Assembly (NCBI RefSeq): GCF_018691265.1 | Contig: NW_024881313.1 | Location: 10,244,501 to 10,308,500 of the forward strand | DNA from: Tyto alba | Taxonomy: Eukaryota > Chordata > Aves > Strigiformes > Tytonidae | DNA: 64,000 bases | Direction of reading: 5' to 3' | Translations under genes and position numbers: made by a program | In this document: positions 40,251 to 53,770 of the stretch, in pieces | Layout of the letters: each line of letters begins with the position of its first letter | Position numbering within the stretch: the first letter of the stretch is position 1 | Notes under the pieces: generated by a model | The model's database searches: none | The model's input: only the letters and a program-made list of their open reading frames with translations | Told to the model about the DNA's origin: nothing

Positions 40251-41205
40251 CTACATCATGTGGAGTCTCCATAACCATATCTAGCCAGGTAACAGAGAAT
40301 TTTGTGCATGCCAGAATAACCGTACACAATAACAGTAATACAGTGCTTGACAGAGTTTAAAAATATTTCTAATTTCTGACACAGAGTATGCAGAATACTT
40401 AAATTTAGACATGTGAGCAATCCTGTGCCACTTTTACTTAATTTCTTTAAGATACGTGTTTTTATAACTGCAAAGATTATTTACTTTTTTTGTAGACTTG
40501 TGTTTAAGTACATAGGTATGTAAGAATATACTGTATGTTCATATATCCTATTTAATAAATTTTGAAGCCATAATTAAAGTTTAGGTTAAATAAGTAGTGA
40601 GTTCAAAGTGTACATATTAAAAATTATAAAGAACAATTTTTGGGAAAATAGAAACAAGTGAACTCCTCTGTTTTTTAAAATGTAGATTTCAAAGCCAGTA
40701 CAAATATTCTCAATCTTATACAGCCATTTCCCTGTTTCTGCTTAAAATCAGAAATAATACTAGCTAAATTTCAAACCAAACTGATTTGATTCTTTGATGT
40801 TAGAAAATGAGAGCTTAGAGGTAGTGTTTGGAGTGAAGCATGTTGTCAAGAGCATTACTTCCTTAATTTAATAGAGAATGGTTTCATCGTCATTCTAACT
40901 GAAAAGGTTATGAGCTGGCAGCCTGTATCAGATAGTATGACCAGCTAGAAATAAGCAGGAAATGAGAAAAGGGTAAGAAGGAGCCACAGTTACTTGCTGA
41001 AGGTCTGCATTAGTTTTTAGGCTCAAGCAGGGTGATGGGATCTGCGGGCTGGAGAGATCTTCTGAGGTGTCTCCTCCCTCTCGGTCTCAGGGCGAGCAGT
41101 TTCTGAAGTATGGAGTACTAACTATGTGCACAAATACTGCATTTTGAAGCTGAGTATTAGAATGACTTGCAATATCACGGCTTTCTCAGCTCATGAATTT
41201 AGGGT

Positions 41206-41562
41206 GAGGGAACGCTGCCCCTGGGCCTTGAGGGTACCGCCAGGCGTGGCTGTCCCCGCCCGGCCTCCACCAGGGCTCCCAGACCCTGCCTGTGGCCCCC
41301 GGGGCTGGCCAGCCCTGCCCTGGCAACACCACAGCGGGGCTGGTCTCCAGCTCCCCAGAGTCGCACCCACCCATGGGCCGACAGCCTCGGGCTTGCCCCA
41401 TCCCCAGGGAGGTGCTGGATGCCTGGGGCTGGGGCTGCCCCCTGGGCTGCCACGCTCCCGCTGTGGCGATGTGCCAGGCCCTGTGCCAGGCCCTGCCCTG
41501 CTGCCATGGGGGAGCCGAGGGACCCCAGCTCCCGGACACCCTGTACCTTGCTGTCAGAGATG
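41206..41562. other. Isolated GC-rich, CpG-containing island inside the first coding intron
   Basis: About 360 bases jump to roughly 70% GC, with around 15 CpG dinucleotides, in otherwise AT-rich intron. A 12-base unit GTGCCAGGCCCT is repeated in tandem at 41471-41494. Open frames exist on both strands here (for example 41126-41605 + and 41186-41581 -), as expected when high GC removes stop codons, and none shows a recognised domain. No LTR termini, target-site duplication or poly-A tail were found at its edges. It could be an intragenic promoter or enhancer island, an unrecognised repeat, or a GC-biased patch. Confidence 0.5.
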
Positions 41563-43110
41563 TGCTCTGAGGATCTTTCAAACTGTTTCCGACTTAATTT
41601 TCTGAATGTCAGGAGACAAAGGAGTGCAGAAGCTCAAATAAGTTAGCTGTCATTATTTTAAAATGTAAAAGATGATTATTTCTTCTTCTCAAAATGTTTT
41701 TAATTACTGAAGAAGTTGCCTGCAGTTCCTTTCAAGTCCTAGAGTATGTTTTTGTCCTTTACTTATTTCTTCCTCTCAAAGCTTATCCCACTAGCAGACA
41801 AAAATTAAGCTTCCCCTTACGCCTCCCCAAATCCCTGTTGTTTGCTGTATACTTTCATTTGAACATCTGCCATAGGGAAGTGGGATTTGGTGGACATTTT
41901 TTATTAATGTGGCCTAAAGATGTTCTGGCACTTGAGTCAGTATTGCTTTTTTCACAAAATCGTCCTTGAATTGTCTGTGTAAGTATCGTTTAGTACATAG
42001 CAATGTGTAAAATGGATCAGCCTTCCTCCTTGTCAAGGCAGTCCCCAGCTGGAGGACAGGTGGAAGAGGCAGCTCCTGCATCGGACATCAGGAAGAAGAA
42101 GTTTTCTGCAGCAGAAGCTGCTGTTCCCACCTCCCTCTCCTTCTACCTCCTCCATTCCCCATTGCAGAAATCACTTGCCACTGTGTTTATTTAGGTAGCA
42201 TCATCCAGTTCTGCCTGCATTTATAAATAGCTTTTCCTTAATTGTCATAGAATTCAATGGGAATATGATTTGTGGGAGGATGTAGTCACTCAAATTCTCC
42301 AGTTTAAGGAGTGTTACCCAAACCATTGGTAGCAACTACTGAGGGGAGGTCTCCTTTAGATCTCTGGACAGTAGTTGCCTTCCCAGCCTGGTCACTCTTC
42401 AAGGCCACAGTAGGTTTTAATTTCTAATTACAAGAAAACCAAAATTGAGTATTTATCCCACTTAAGGTTTAAAATGTTTCTTTTGTGAAATTGGCATCAA
42501 AAGACCACTTATAAACCAAAACCAAGGTGTGACCTATATTAGAAGAGTTTTGCCAGGCAAGCCTGCAGCCATACGTACAGGAAGCATAGGGCATGCAAGC
42601 CTTCTGCTGGTTCAGTGTCAACCACCAGGCATCTCTTACCAGCACAGACATGCTGCAACACTGAGTCATGCTAGGTAAACAATGTTTTTATGGGAACATC
42701 CTTTTTTTGTTGGAAGGTGAACAGTTTTTACTCTTTGGTGCTGCATACAAGTTTGTTGGCAGTCTTGGCCTTTTTAACATACTGGTGTTTCTAGACCAGT
42801 AAAGCTTTAGATTAAGCATAGCTATAGCTTGAGCAAAAGTGTTATCTCATTCTCTGAATAAAATAAACTATGTAAAAGGAAAAAAAGCTGTGTGTATAAA
42901 TTTTTATATATACACGGACTTTTTTGTATGGTTTCATCCACAAAAGAAAGAAAAATCCATAGAAGAGTAAGAACTCGCATAAAAATTGCGATGTCAACAG
43001 AGTGCTGCGTTTTTCCCCATGATTCTCATTGTCTTATCTATCAAGCAGGGCTTTCAAGTTTGAGTTATGCTTTGTGGGCATGCAGAAAATTCTTCATTGA
43101 AGATTGCACC

Positions 43111-43134
43111 TTTTTTTTTTTTTTTTTTTTTTTT
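43111..43134. repeat. Poly-T run (24 bases)
   Basis: Uninterrupted T homopolymer followed by CAG. Confidence 0.85.
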
Positions 43135-43431
43135 CAGTCATAATAAGGTGTATAGAAAATCTAGAGCTTCTATATGTAAATTCTGAATTTGACCGTGGTG
43201 GGATTTTGGATGCTTGTGATATTTTTCATATTGTATAAAGTTTATAAAAGGGAAATACAGGTAGAAAATGGCTATTACTCTACTTTTTATTGTAGGTGTT
43301 AAAATTAGTTACAGTCTAATAAGTATGGAGGCTATTATGAATTTCTGTTGAGATTGACGAGCATATCTGTATTTATAAGGGAATTACTCATAACAGAGTC
43401 ATTATTTTCTAGTGCTTATTTTCCTTTTTTT

Positions 43432-43490
43432 GTTTTATATAAGTTGTCTTACATAAACTGAGTTTTATATAAGAGGTCTTATAAATCTGC
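43432..43490. repeat. Imperfect 30-bp tandem duplication
   Basis: GTTTTATATAAG followed by a GTCTTA-type stretch occurs twice, 30 bases apart (from 43432 and from 43462), with a few substitutions and a small length difference. Confidence 0.6.
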
Positions 43491-46400
43491 TTTTTTCTTT
43501 TTAAAAGAAAACCAACAAAACAAAACCCTCTGGGAGGATGGGGAGAAAATGTAGACAGAGTGTGTCATCTGGGCAAGCTTTCCTTCTGTTTTGTGTTTTC
43601 TGATTATGGGAGAAATGGTACACCAAATTCTAGTCTCAACTGTGTGTTCAGTCTTCCTCATCTGAAGATTAATTTTAAAAAATGAATAATAATTTTTAAT
43701 GTGGGCTAAATCTTAAATGGTTCTGAACTTAGTATGTAAATTTGTCTTCAGTTATAAAAAGTATCTTCGTTAGGACCGAAAGACAGTTAAGGAAAAATCA
43801 GACACTTTGACACTTTTACTATTATATATTCAGGTTTCTTATTTTTAGTGTCATTATTTTAATTGTTTTGCTTTTTATTCTGAAACAATACAACATTAAC
43901 CCAAGCCTCATCTATGTATCTGTTATTTTGGAGTCTATTTTAAAATATTATTTCTGCAGCACTGTGTGGAATCCAGTTACTTTTCAACCATGTACTAGTA
44001 GTAGCTTTTCAGTTAGCAGTCTTCCACACTATGCCTAGCCTGTTTGTTCTGCCCCAAACTCTGGAGTATGAAGTGAGAAATCACGTCCTGCCTCATCCAA
44101 GGAAAGCTGTGATTCTTGGGCCACAGTTTTCCCTTTTCTCTTTCCACCCTCTTGGCTAAATGAGCACTGCTGCATTCTATCCAAATTACAACAGAAGTCA
44201 GGTTGAACAATAAGAGTTTAAATGCATTCAGGCAGAGGGGAGAATTGAGTCTTCTGTATTTTGAGTGAATGCCCAAAGCACTGGGCTAGTGAGTAATAAA
44301 AAAAAAAAAAATGCAAGGGGAAAAAAAGAAGAGGTATATTTCATGAAACAAACTTTGTATTTGAAGCTACGTGAAATTCATACTATGCCTGCTATAGCTT
44401 TGCAGATGAGATGGGATCTAAGTACTGCAGTGACAGGCTATGTGCTATATCTATACATATTTAGAAACTGTCTCTCTTGAGGAGAGCTTGGAATACAAAG
44501 ACTTAGACAAAGAATGAATTTGTCCTTGATTTAAAAAACAGATAAGAATAATCCAATGCAGTTGAAGACCATATCTGTATTTTAACATGAGTGATTCTTG
44601 TGAATTTAATGAGACTGGTCACAAAGTGGTAAGTTGCTAAATTATGCAGAACATCTGTACTTGTAAGGAGCCGTGAGAACACAGGTTCTGGTTTGACGCT
44701 TGTGTTTACACCACAATTTTCCAGTGAGTATGCAGGTGATTTGGATCAGATTAAATAAACTGTAATGGAACTCATGTCACTGTTGTTGTTTCCTCGTAGG
44801 GAAACTTGGGAAAAAAAAGTTAGGAAAACTTCCTAGTAGATTATCTGGAAATCTCTGACTATTTTTGATGGAAAGCATGTACTTGACTTTTTTTGTTTTA
44901 AAGTAGAATTAGAATTGAGAACATTTTGTTGGGAGTTTCTCATTTTTATTGTCATAGAGCTTACCAAGACAATGCCTCTTCTTCCTTTTATTTTGGTGTG
45001 GAGTTTTTTTGTGCATGCGGTTTTTGGTGTTTTCTTTTGGGGTTTGTTTGTTTTTTTAATGTGATCCCCAAATAAGAGTGAAACCTGAAAATTATCATAT
45101 TCTTCATATCCCTTTAGGTCACCTTACTAAAGATGTAACATGTTCCTAATTCTAGTTTGCCTACTAGAGGCTGAGGAAGGAGAATTATTTTTTTTCTGAG
45201 GAATGTAACCACTGTTGAAGGGTGTGCATGCAGAAGATTGTCACTTGGCGTTTGACTTAAAATATCGATATGTCATTCTGAGTATTTTAAAAGATCTCTA
45301 TTCATATTAGTTTGGATACTGTCACACGAACTGAAAAAATGATTGAAAAACTGTGAACAAAGACTCTGAAAAATGGTTCTGCCTTGACTGTGAAATGTAT
45401 GTCATGGTGCTTGTAATAAATACAGCTCCTGTTCAGAAAGTGGAAATCTCTGGAAGAGTTCTGGTGGGACAATCAAAGTAGAATTTACATCTGCAGACCT
45501 GTTTTTCTTGACAGATACCATTGATTTCAAGCATGGAATTAGCTATAATATTTTGGATGTGACTGCTTTAAGGTCATGCATGAAAAAGTTGAATAGTTCT
45601 GTTGTTTCTGGAATAAAGAATATTTTCTATCTTAATGAAACCTGACTAAGAAGAGTGTGAACAAAATTAAAAGCAAAGATTTATTTTTAATAAGTAGCAT
45701 AACACAGGTTTTTAGTCTTAATTACAGTTGCATAGGCATAATATTAAATCAAAGATGAATAGACTATCTGACAAAATATGAAATGAAAGAAGCATGGTCA
45801 TTGCTGGGAGAAAACCTCAAGACACTGTTTTAAAACCACTAGAAACTGGGCCATTTCTATTTTATTTATTTATTCATTATTTTCGTTGGATAATAAAAGG
45901 TGTATAAAGAGACCTTGCCATCTTTCTATCTGATGTGTGATTAACCTCTTTCCTCCAAAGTTCAGAAAAATTGTTTTTTAGGATGATGTTCAATCACCTC
46001 TGTCATACATCTGTTTATCTCACACTGGTGCTTTCATAGTTATTGACTTCTTTATCGTAAGATGCAGTGATTTTTATATACATCTGTGTATATGACTACT
46101 GAAAAATATATTCAGGTAATAGAAACCAATTAAAAAGGTAATTTTTGTCAGTCATCAATTTATGTACTTGTCCTAATCAGTAAATATCCATCGTCTAATT
46201 ACAGTTCTTAATACAATTTATTTCTTAACATATCGATTCATTCTTTTTTATAGATTTTTGTGTTTTTTCACGTAAAGTTGTAATTAGTTGCTGTTTCAAA
46301 TGACACAGCAGTAAGATTATAGATGATGTTATCAAGTAAATATTTGCTGTGACTGCCCATGAGACCAGCTAAATTCTGTTACTTACAGTTGACAGTAACA

Positions 46401-47677
46401 TTAAAACACATCCAATTAGTGAAAATAAACTGTTTTATTGAGCCCACATGTAGTATCAGGTGTTTTCATTTAAGAAAATTTCACAAAATGACAAACATTG
46501 GGAAAAGTGATTCTTATTACAGTCTATACTGTGCATGAGGACAAGGGGGAAACAACTCCTCCAGCACCTCTTAAAACTGAATTTTACTGGTGTGTCCTGT
46601 TTACAGCTGTTATGAACTGTTACAAAGGTATTTTTCAAATCCTTTGCTGCTATGTTTTCTCCTTCCAGGTCAAGTAATTTGCTAAATGTACCTTTTAGAG
46701 TCAGGTTTAAGGTGCTGACTTTCTTTAAGAACGATCATAATGCTATATTTTGTTGTTATAATTAAAAAAAAAACAGTTAGACTAGGTCCTAATGTTTGTA
46801 ATGTTAAGTGTATAACTAATTGCTCATGTGAGAGCTCTGTTCTTGGTACAGTCCCTGCTTCTCTACTTCCAGGTTTTGTGGTATAAATAAATGTGCAGCC
46901 ATTAAATTTACCTGTTTTCTTCTGTAATGCATCTGCTACTCATTACTAGTTCATGGTTTACTTCAGTGTTGTGGCCATTGTGCACATTTGACTGTTATGC
47001 ACTCAACTACTGCATTTTAAAGAAAAAAAATGATTTACAATTATTTTTGTTGCATTGCTGAGGTATTTCAGTGGAAAACATGGTTATATGCATGATGTAT
47101 TCTAAGTGAATCTGAGTTTAGGGGTTTTATGTAGAGGTTACTTATTGAAATAACTGTTTTGTTGTTCTGCACACAGAGAGTTAAAAACTAATTGGAAAGC
47201 TTAGAGCTATGTGCTACTGAACTTCAGGGATTTTGCACAATTTTGCACAACAGAAGTTGTCCTAGAGTTACTATTACATAGAGCAAAAAGATTTTTTTTC
47301 TTTCAAGTTTCCCCTTTATTTTGATACTGTCTGGCTCCTCTGGCAGTTTCTCTACTTGCTGGTAGCTGTGCCAGAGGAGATGTAGAGCTGTTGGGAATGA
47401 CCATGTTCTGTAGATGACTCAGGTGTCAAGGACAAGAAAAGTGACTTGACATATTCCTTGCAAACAACTCTGTCAGAAGTAGGCTGCTTGACAATAGTTA
47501 ATGATTGGATCAAAGTTTGCTTCTGAGCATTTTGTGTTTACTTGAAGATTTTTACAGTATTTAGTGAGAGGGTATAGTGTGTTCTCATTTTCTTTGTGGC
47601 CACAGCTCTCACAGCTAGAGAAAATTACTAATGCTCATTGAGAAAAGCTATTAGCAGTTTGGTTGTTGTTTCATTAA

Positions 47678-51275
<3,598 letters not shown>

Positions 51276-52046
51276 AGATTTAACTCCATTCACCACAACT
51301 CTTTGAGCTCGGCCATCCAGCCAGTTTTTTTACCCAGCGAAGACTATGCCCATCTGAGCCATGAGCAGCCAGTTTCTCCAGGAGAATGCTGATGGAAATG
51401 GTATCAAAGACTTTACTAAAGTCTAGGTAGACAACATCCGCTAAGTGGGTCATCTTTTCATAGAAGGAGGTCAGACTGGTCAAACAGGACATGCATTTCA
51501 TAAGCCCATGCTGACTGGGCCTTATCACCTGGTTGTCTTGTACATGCCATAAGGTGGCACTCAAGATGATCTGATCCATAATCTTCCCCGGCTCCGAGGT
51601 CAGACTGACAGCCCCATAGTTCTCTGAATCCTCCTTCTCCAACCCTTCTTGTAGATGGGAAGCACATTTGCTAACCTCTAGTCAACTGGGACCTCCCAGG
51701 TTAGCCGAGGCTGCTGACAAATGATTGAAAGTGGCTTGGTGAGCCCTTCCGCCAGCTCCCTCAGTACCCTTGGGTGCATCCCATCTGGCCCCTTAGACTT
51801 ACGTATGTCTACGTGGTGTAGCAGGTCGCTAGCCATTTCCCCAGCTTCATTCTGCTCCCGTCTTCCAGCTCAGTGGGGCTGGGTACTCAGAGAATAACTG
51901 GTCTTGCTATTAAAGACTGAGGCAAAGAAGGCATTAAGTACCTCGATCTTTTCCTCATCCTTTGTCACTATGTTTCCTGCCACATCAAATAAAGGGTGGA
52001 GATTCTCCTTAGCCCTCCTTTAGTTGTTAATGTATTTATGGAATTT
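51276..52046 (-). mobile_element. CR1 LINE fragment, part of the reverse-transcriptase ORF (decayed)
   Basis: Minus-strand translation shows the CR1 ORF2 pattern: a stretch ending AVSLTSEPGKIM, then QDNQVIRPSQHG, then VVYLDFSKVFDT (reverse-transcriptase motif A; catalytic Asp at 51421-51423) and ILLEKLAAHG. About 770 bases are kept, and the piece lacks both the element's 5' part and its 3' end with the terminal octamer repeats, so it is truncated on both sides. Reading frames are broken: a T7 run at 51325-51331 (A7 on the sense strand) shifts the frame just after the WVK of the LRWVK stretch. Another shift lies near 51640, and a few residues seem lost before VVYLDFS. It is a dead copy in the DGKB intron, antisense to the gene. 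Boundaries are good to within about 20 bases. Confidence 0.92.
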
Positions 52047-52419
52047 GTAATTTTATTCACTTCGATTAAGTTGCTTCATTAACAACTATTCTTGGCAACA
52101 AGTAATTTTTTATGTGTGTTTTTTTTTAAGTACACAGGGATGGAAGACAAACATTGTATTTATTTTCTTTTTTTGTCCTTGGTTATCTGTCATTGCATGG
52201 TTAAAACATAAATTGCTTGCACTCTCTAATCAAGGCTAGAATGCTGACTTAAAACCATTTTCTTGACATATGTGCTAATGCAAGAAAATGGGATAGTCTA
52301 TCTAATGTCTTAAATCTGTTCATCTACATCACTAATCTTTCAACAAAAATAATTCTGTTATAAAAATAGAGGCTGAGTGTTACTACACTGCACTAATGTA
52401 TGTGTGTTCTTTCTTTCCT

Positions 52420-52425
52420 TGCATG
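52420..52425 (+). promoter_or_regulatory. TGCATG (RBFOX-type) motif upstream of the microexon
   Basis: A perfect TGCATG sits within the 3' splice-site region, ending 8 bases before the last base of the acceptor AG. RBFOX proteins bind UGCAUG; upstream sites usually repress inclusion. The same spot also offers TGC triplets close to the splice site, as at SRRM4-dependent neural microexons. The motif is seen directly; its function is inferred. Confidence 0.45.
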
Positions 52426-52433
52426 CGTTACAG

Positions 52434-52454
52434 AAACAAGATATACTTAATCAA
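52434..52454 (+). CDS. DGKB: DGKB 21-nt microexon (residues 50-56, KQDILNQ)
   Basis: A 21-base exon encoding exactly seven codons, KQDILNQ, continues the DGKB protein in frame after NPEG. It is bounded by an acceptor with a TTCTTTCTTTCC tract and TTACAG ending at 52433, and by a consensus donor GTAAGT at 52455-52460. Both ends are at phase 0, so including or skipping it leaves the frame intact. TGCATG motifs lie 8 bases before the acceptor end and about 100 bases after the exon, a layout typical of RBFOX-regulated small exons. From memory, human DGKB has these residues whereas DGKA and DGKG lack them. The identity is firm; regulated skipping is inference. Confidence 0.9.
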
Positions 52455-52555
52455 GTAAGTAATCTTAATTTGATGTTTTTTTCCTTTTGTTATGCATAGG
52501 AGCAGTATCTTTTATTTTGTAGGCTTCCATTGAGATGTCACTTATCAATGAATAC

Positions 52556-52561
52556 TGCATG
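52556..52561 (+). promoter_or_regulatory. TGCATG (RBFOX-type) motif downstream of the microexon
   Basis: A second perfect TGCATG lies 101 bases after the end of the microexon. Downstream RBFOX sites usually promote inclusion of the preceding exon. A six-base motif arises by chance about once in 4 kb, so the evidence is its position relative to the microexon, not the motif alone. Confidence 0.4.
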
Positions 52562-53329
52562 TGGCCATTCTGCCAGATAATAGACAAGTATTTAAAGCTG
52601 AGAGTGAAGCGCACTATTTTTCTGCTGGCAGACTTTTTCACTAGGTGAATTTCATTTTTGTCATTCACAGTACATAATTTTGCTAACATTAATTGAGAGG
52701 AATATGAAAAATAAGTTAAGAGTAAGTAATTAACTTGTTCCATACTTGTCACAGAAATTTCTGCTTACTGGTGAGATCTCATAATGGTTTGTATTATTCT
52801 GAAATGATAATAACACATCTCAGAAAAAAATATTAAATACTGTTTCTGTAACCACATAATACCATTTATATGTAGCAGGCTTAAAATTGCTGATTTTATA
52901 ATTTGAATAAGGCTTATAGTGTGCTTTAAGCAATTGTGACTTTACAGCAATTGCAAGAGAAATGGTTGAAGACCCTACTCCTGAGAGGCTTCAGTAGCCT
53001 AAAACCAAGTATAAAAACACAATGAAAAAAAAATAAAAGCTAGGGAAGAAATACTAATCAAATGAAATATTTTTTTAAATGACCTAGTTGTTCTTTCTTC
53101 ATACACAAAGGTGTTAAAATGCTCCTGCTCTGCTCTTCTGGGAAGAGGCAGCTGGAACATGAGAACAAGGAAAATGTCAAGAGTCCGAAGGGATTAGTTT
53201 TGTAGGAACCCCTCGCTTTCTCAGGTCAAAGGCCAGTTGTGCTTTTGGAGGTGTGTTACTGAAACCAGTACTATCCATTCATTAAAGGGCTCAGTTTTAA
53301 TCAGATGGCTATCATTACTTTTTTAGTAA

Positions 53330-53770
53330 GCTAACAGAGTGACTGCAGTGGGTCTTGAAAGAGGAGGTACTCAAGTTAAAGCAGTCTGTCTAGGAGCAGT
53401 CTTGAGACTAATCTCTAGTATTTTGCTAATAACCGTGACAAAAGAAGTAGATGAATACTAATAGAATCAACTCGCTAAACCAAATTTGGGAATTTTTGCT
53501 AAAGTGGAGAAAAATCTGAATATTATACTGGAAAAGCTTGCTGATGTTATGGACTATAGTAAATGGAAATTGAATGAAATGCACTAGTGCAAAGTACAGT
53601 GTGGTGCACCCTGGCACCCTGGGACTAATGTCATTGTTGGATAAATTGCTGTGTATGGTAGTTGATCCCAAGATGATTGCAAAGCATCGTTGTGGTTTGG
53701 TCATGAAGGAGAGAAATATATTTCTGGGACATTGTAATAGTATTCCTGTGGCTATAGTATAATTGAACAA
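53330..53770 (+). mobile_element. Possible very old LINE (CR1/L3-like) ORF2 relic
   Basis: Pieces of this stretch resemble, in order, the later part of LINE ORF2: a GGAGCAGTCTTGAGACTAAT-like start near 53394, AACTCGCTAAACCAAATTTG near 53469, and AAGTACAGTGTGGTGCACCC near 53592, recalling LINE segments that encode the FADD catalytic region and what follows. There is no continuous reading frame, and the resemblance is from memory. It may be chance. Confidence 0.25.

Larger units (their letters stand above)
22075..41205 (+). other. DGKB: First coding intron of DGKB, central part
   Basis: Nineteen kilobases without a recognised gene. The part from about 22440 to 26960 is somewhat less AT-rich, with many short unrelated frames. 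Pyrimidine-rich stretches occur at about 32490-32640 and 35290-35460, and T/G-rich low-complexity tracts near 27690-27778 and 33467-33570. No splice-consistent conserved exon was found. Confidence 0.65.

Noticed and set aside
41126..41605. 159-codon + ORF with overlapping minus-strand ORFs of 131 and 102 codons
   Set aside because: All overlap the GC-rich island, where stops are rare on both strands. The translations are Pro/Gly/Ala-rich without domains.
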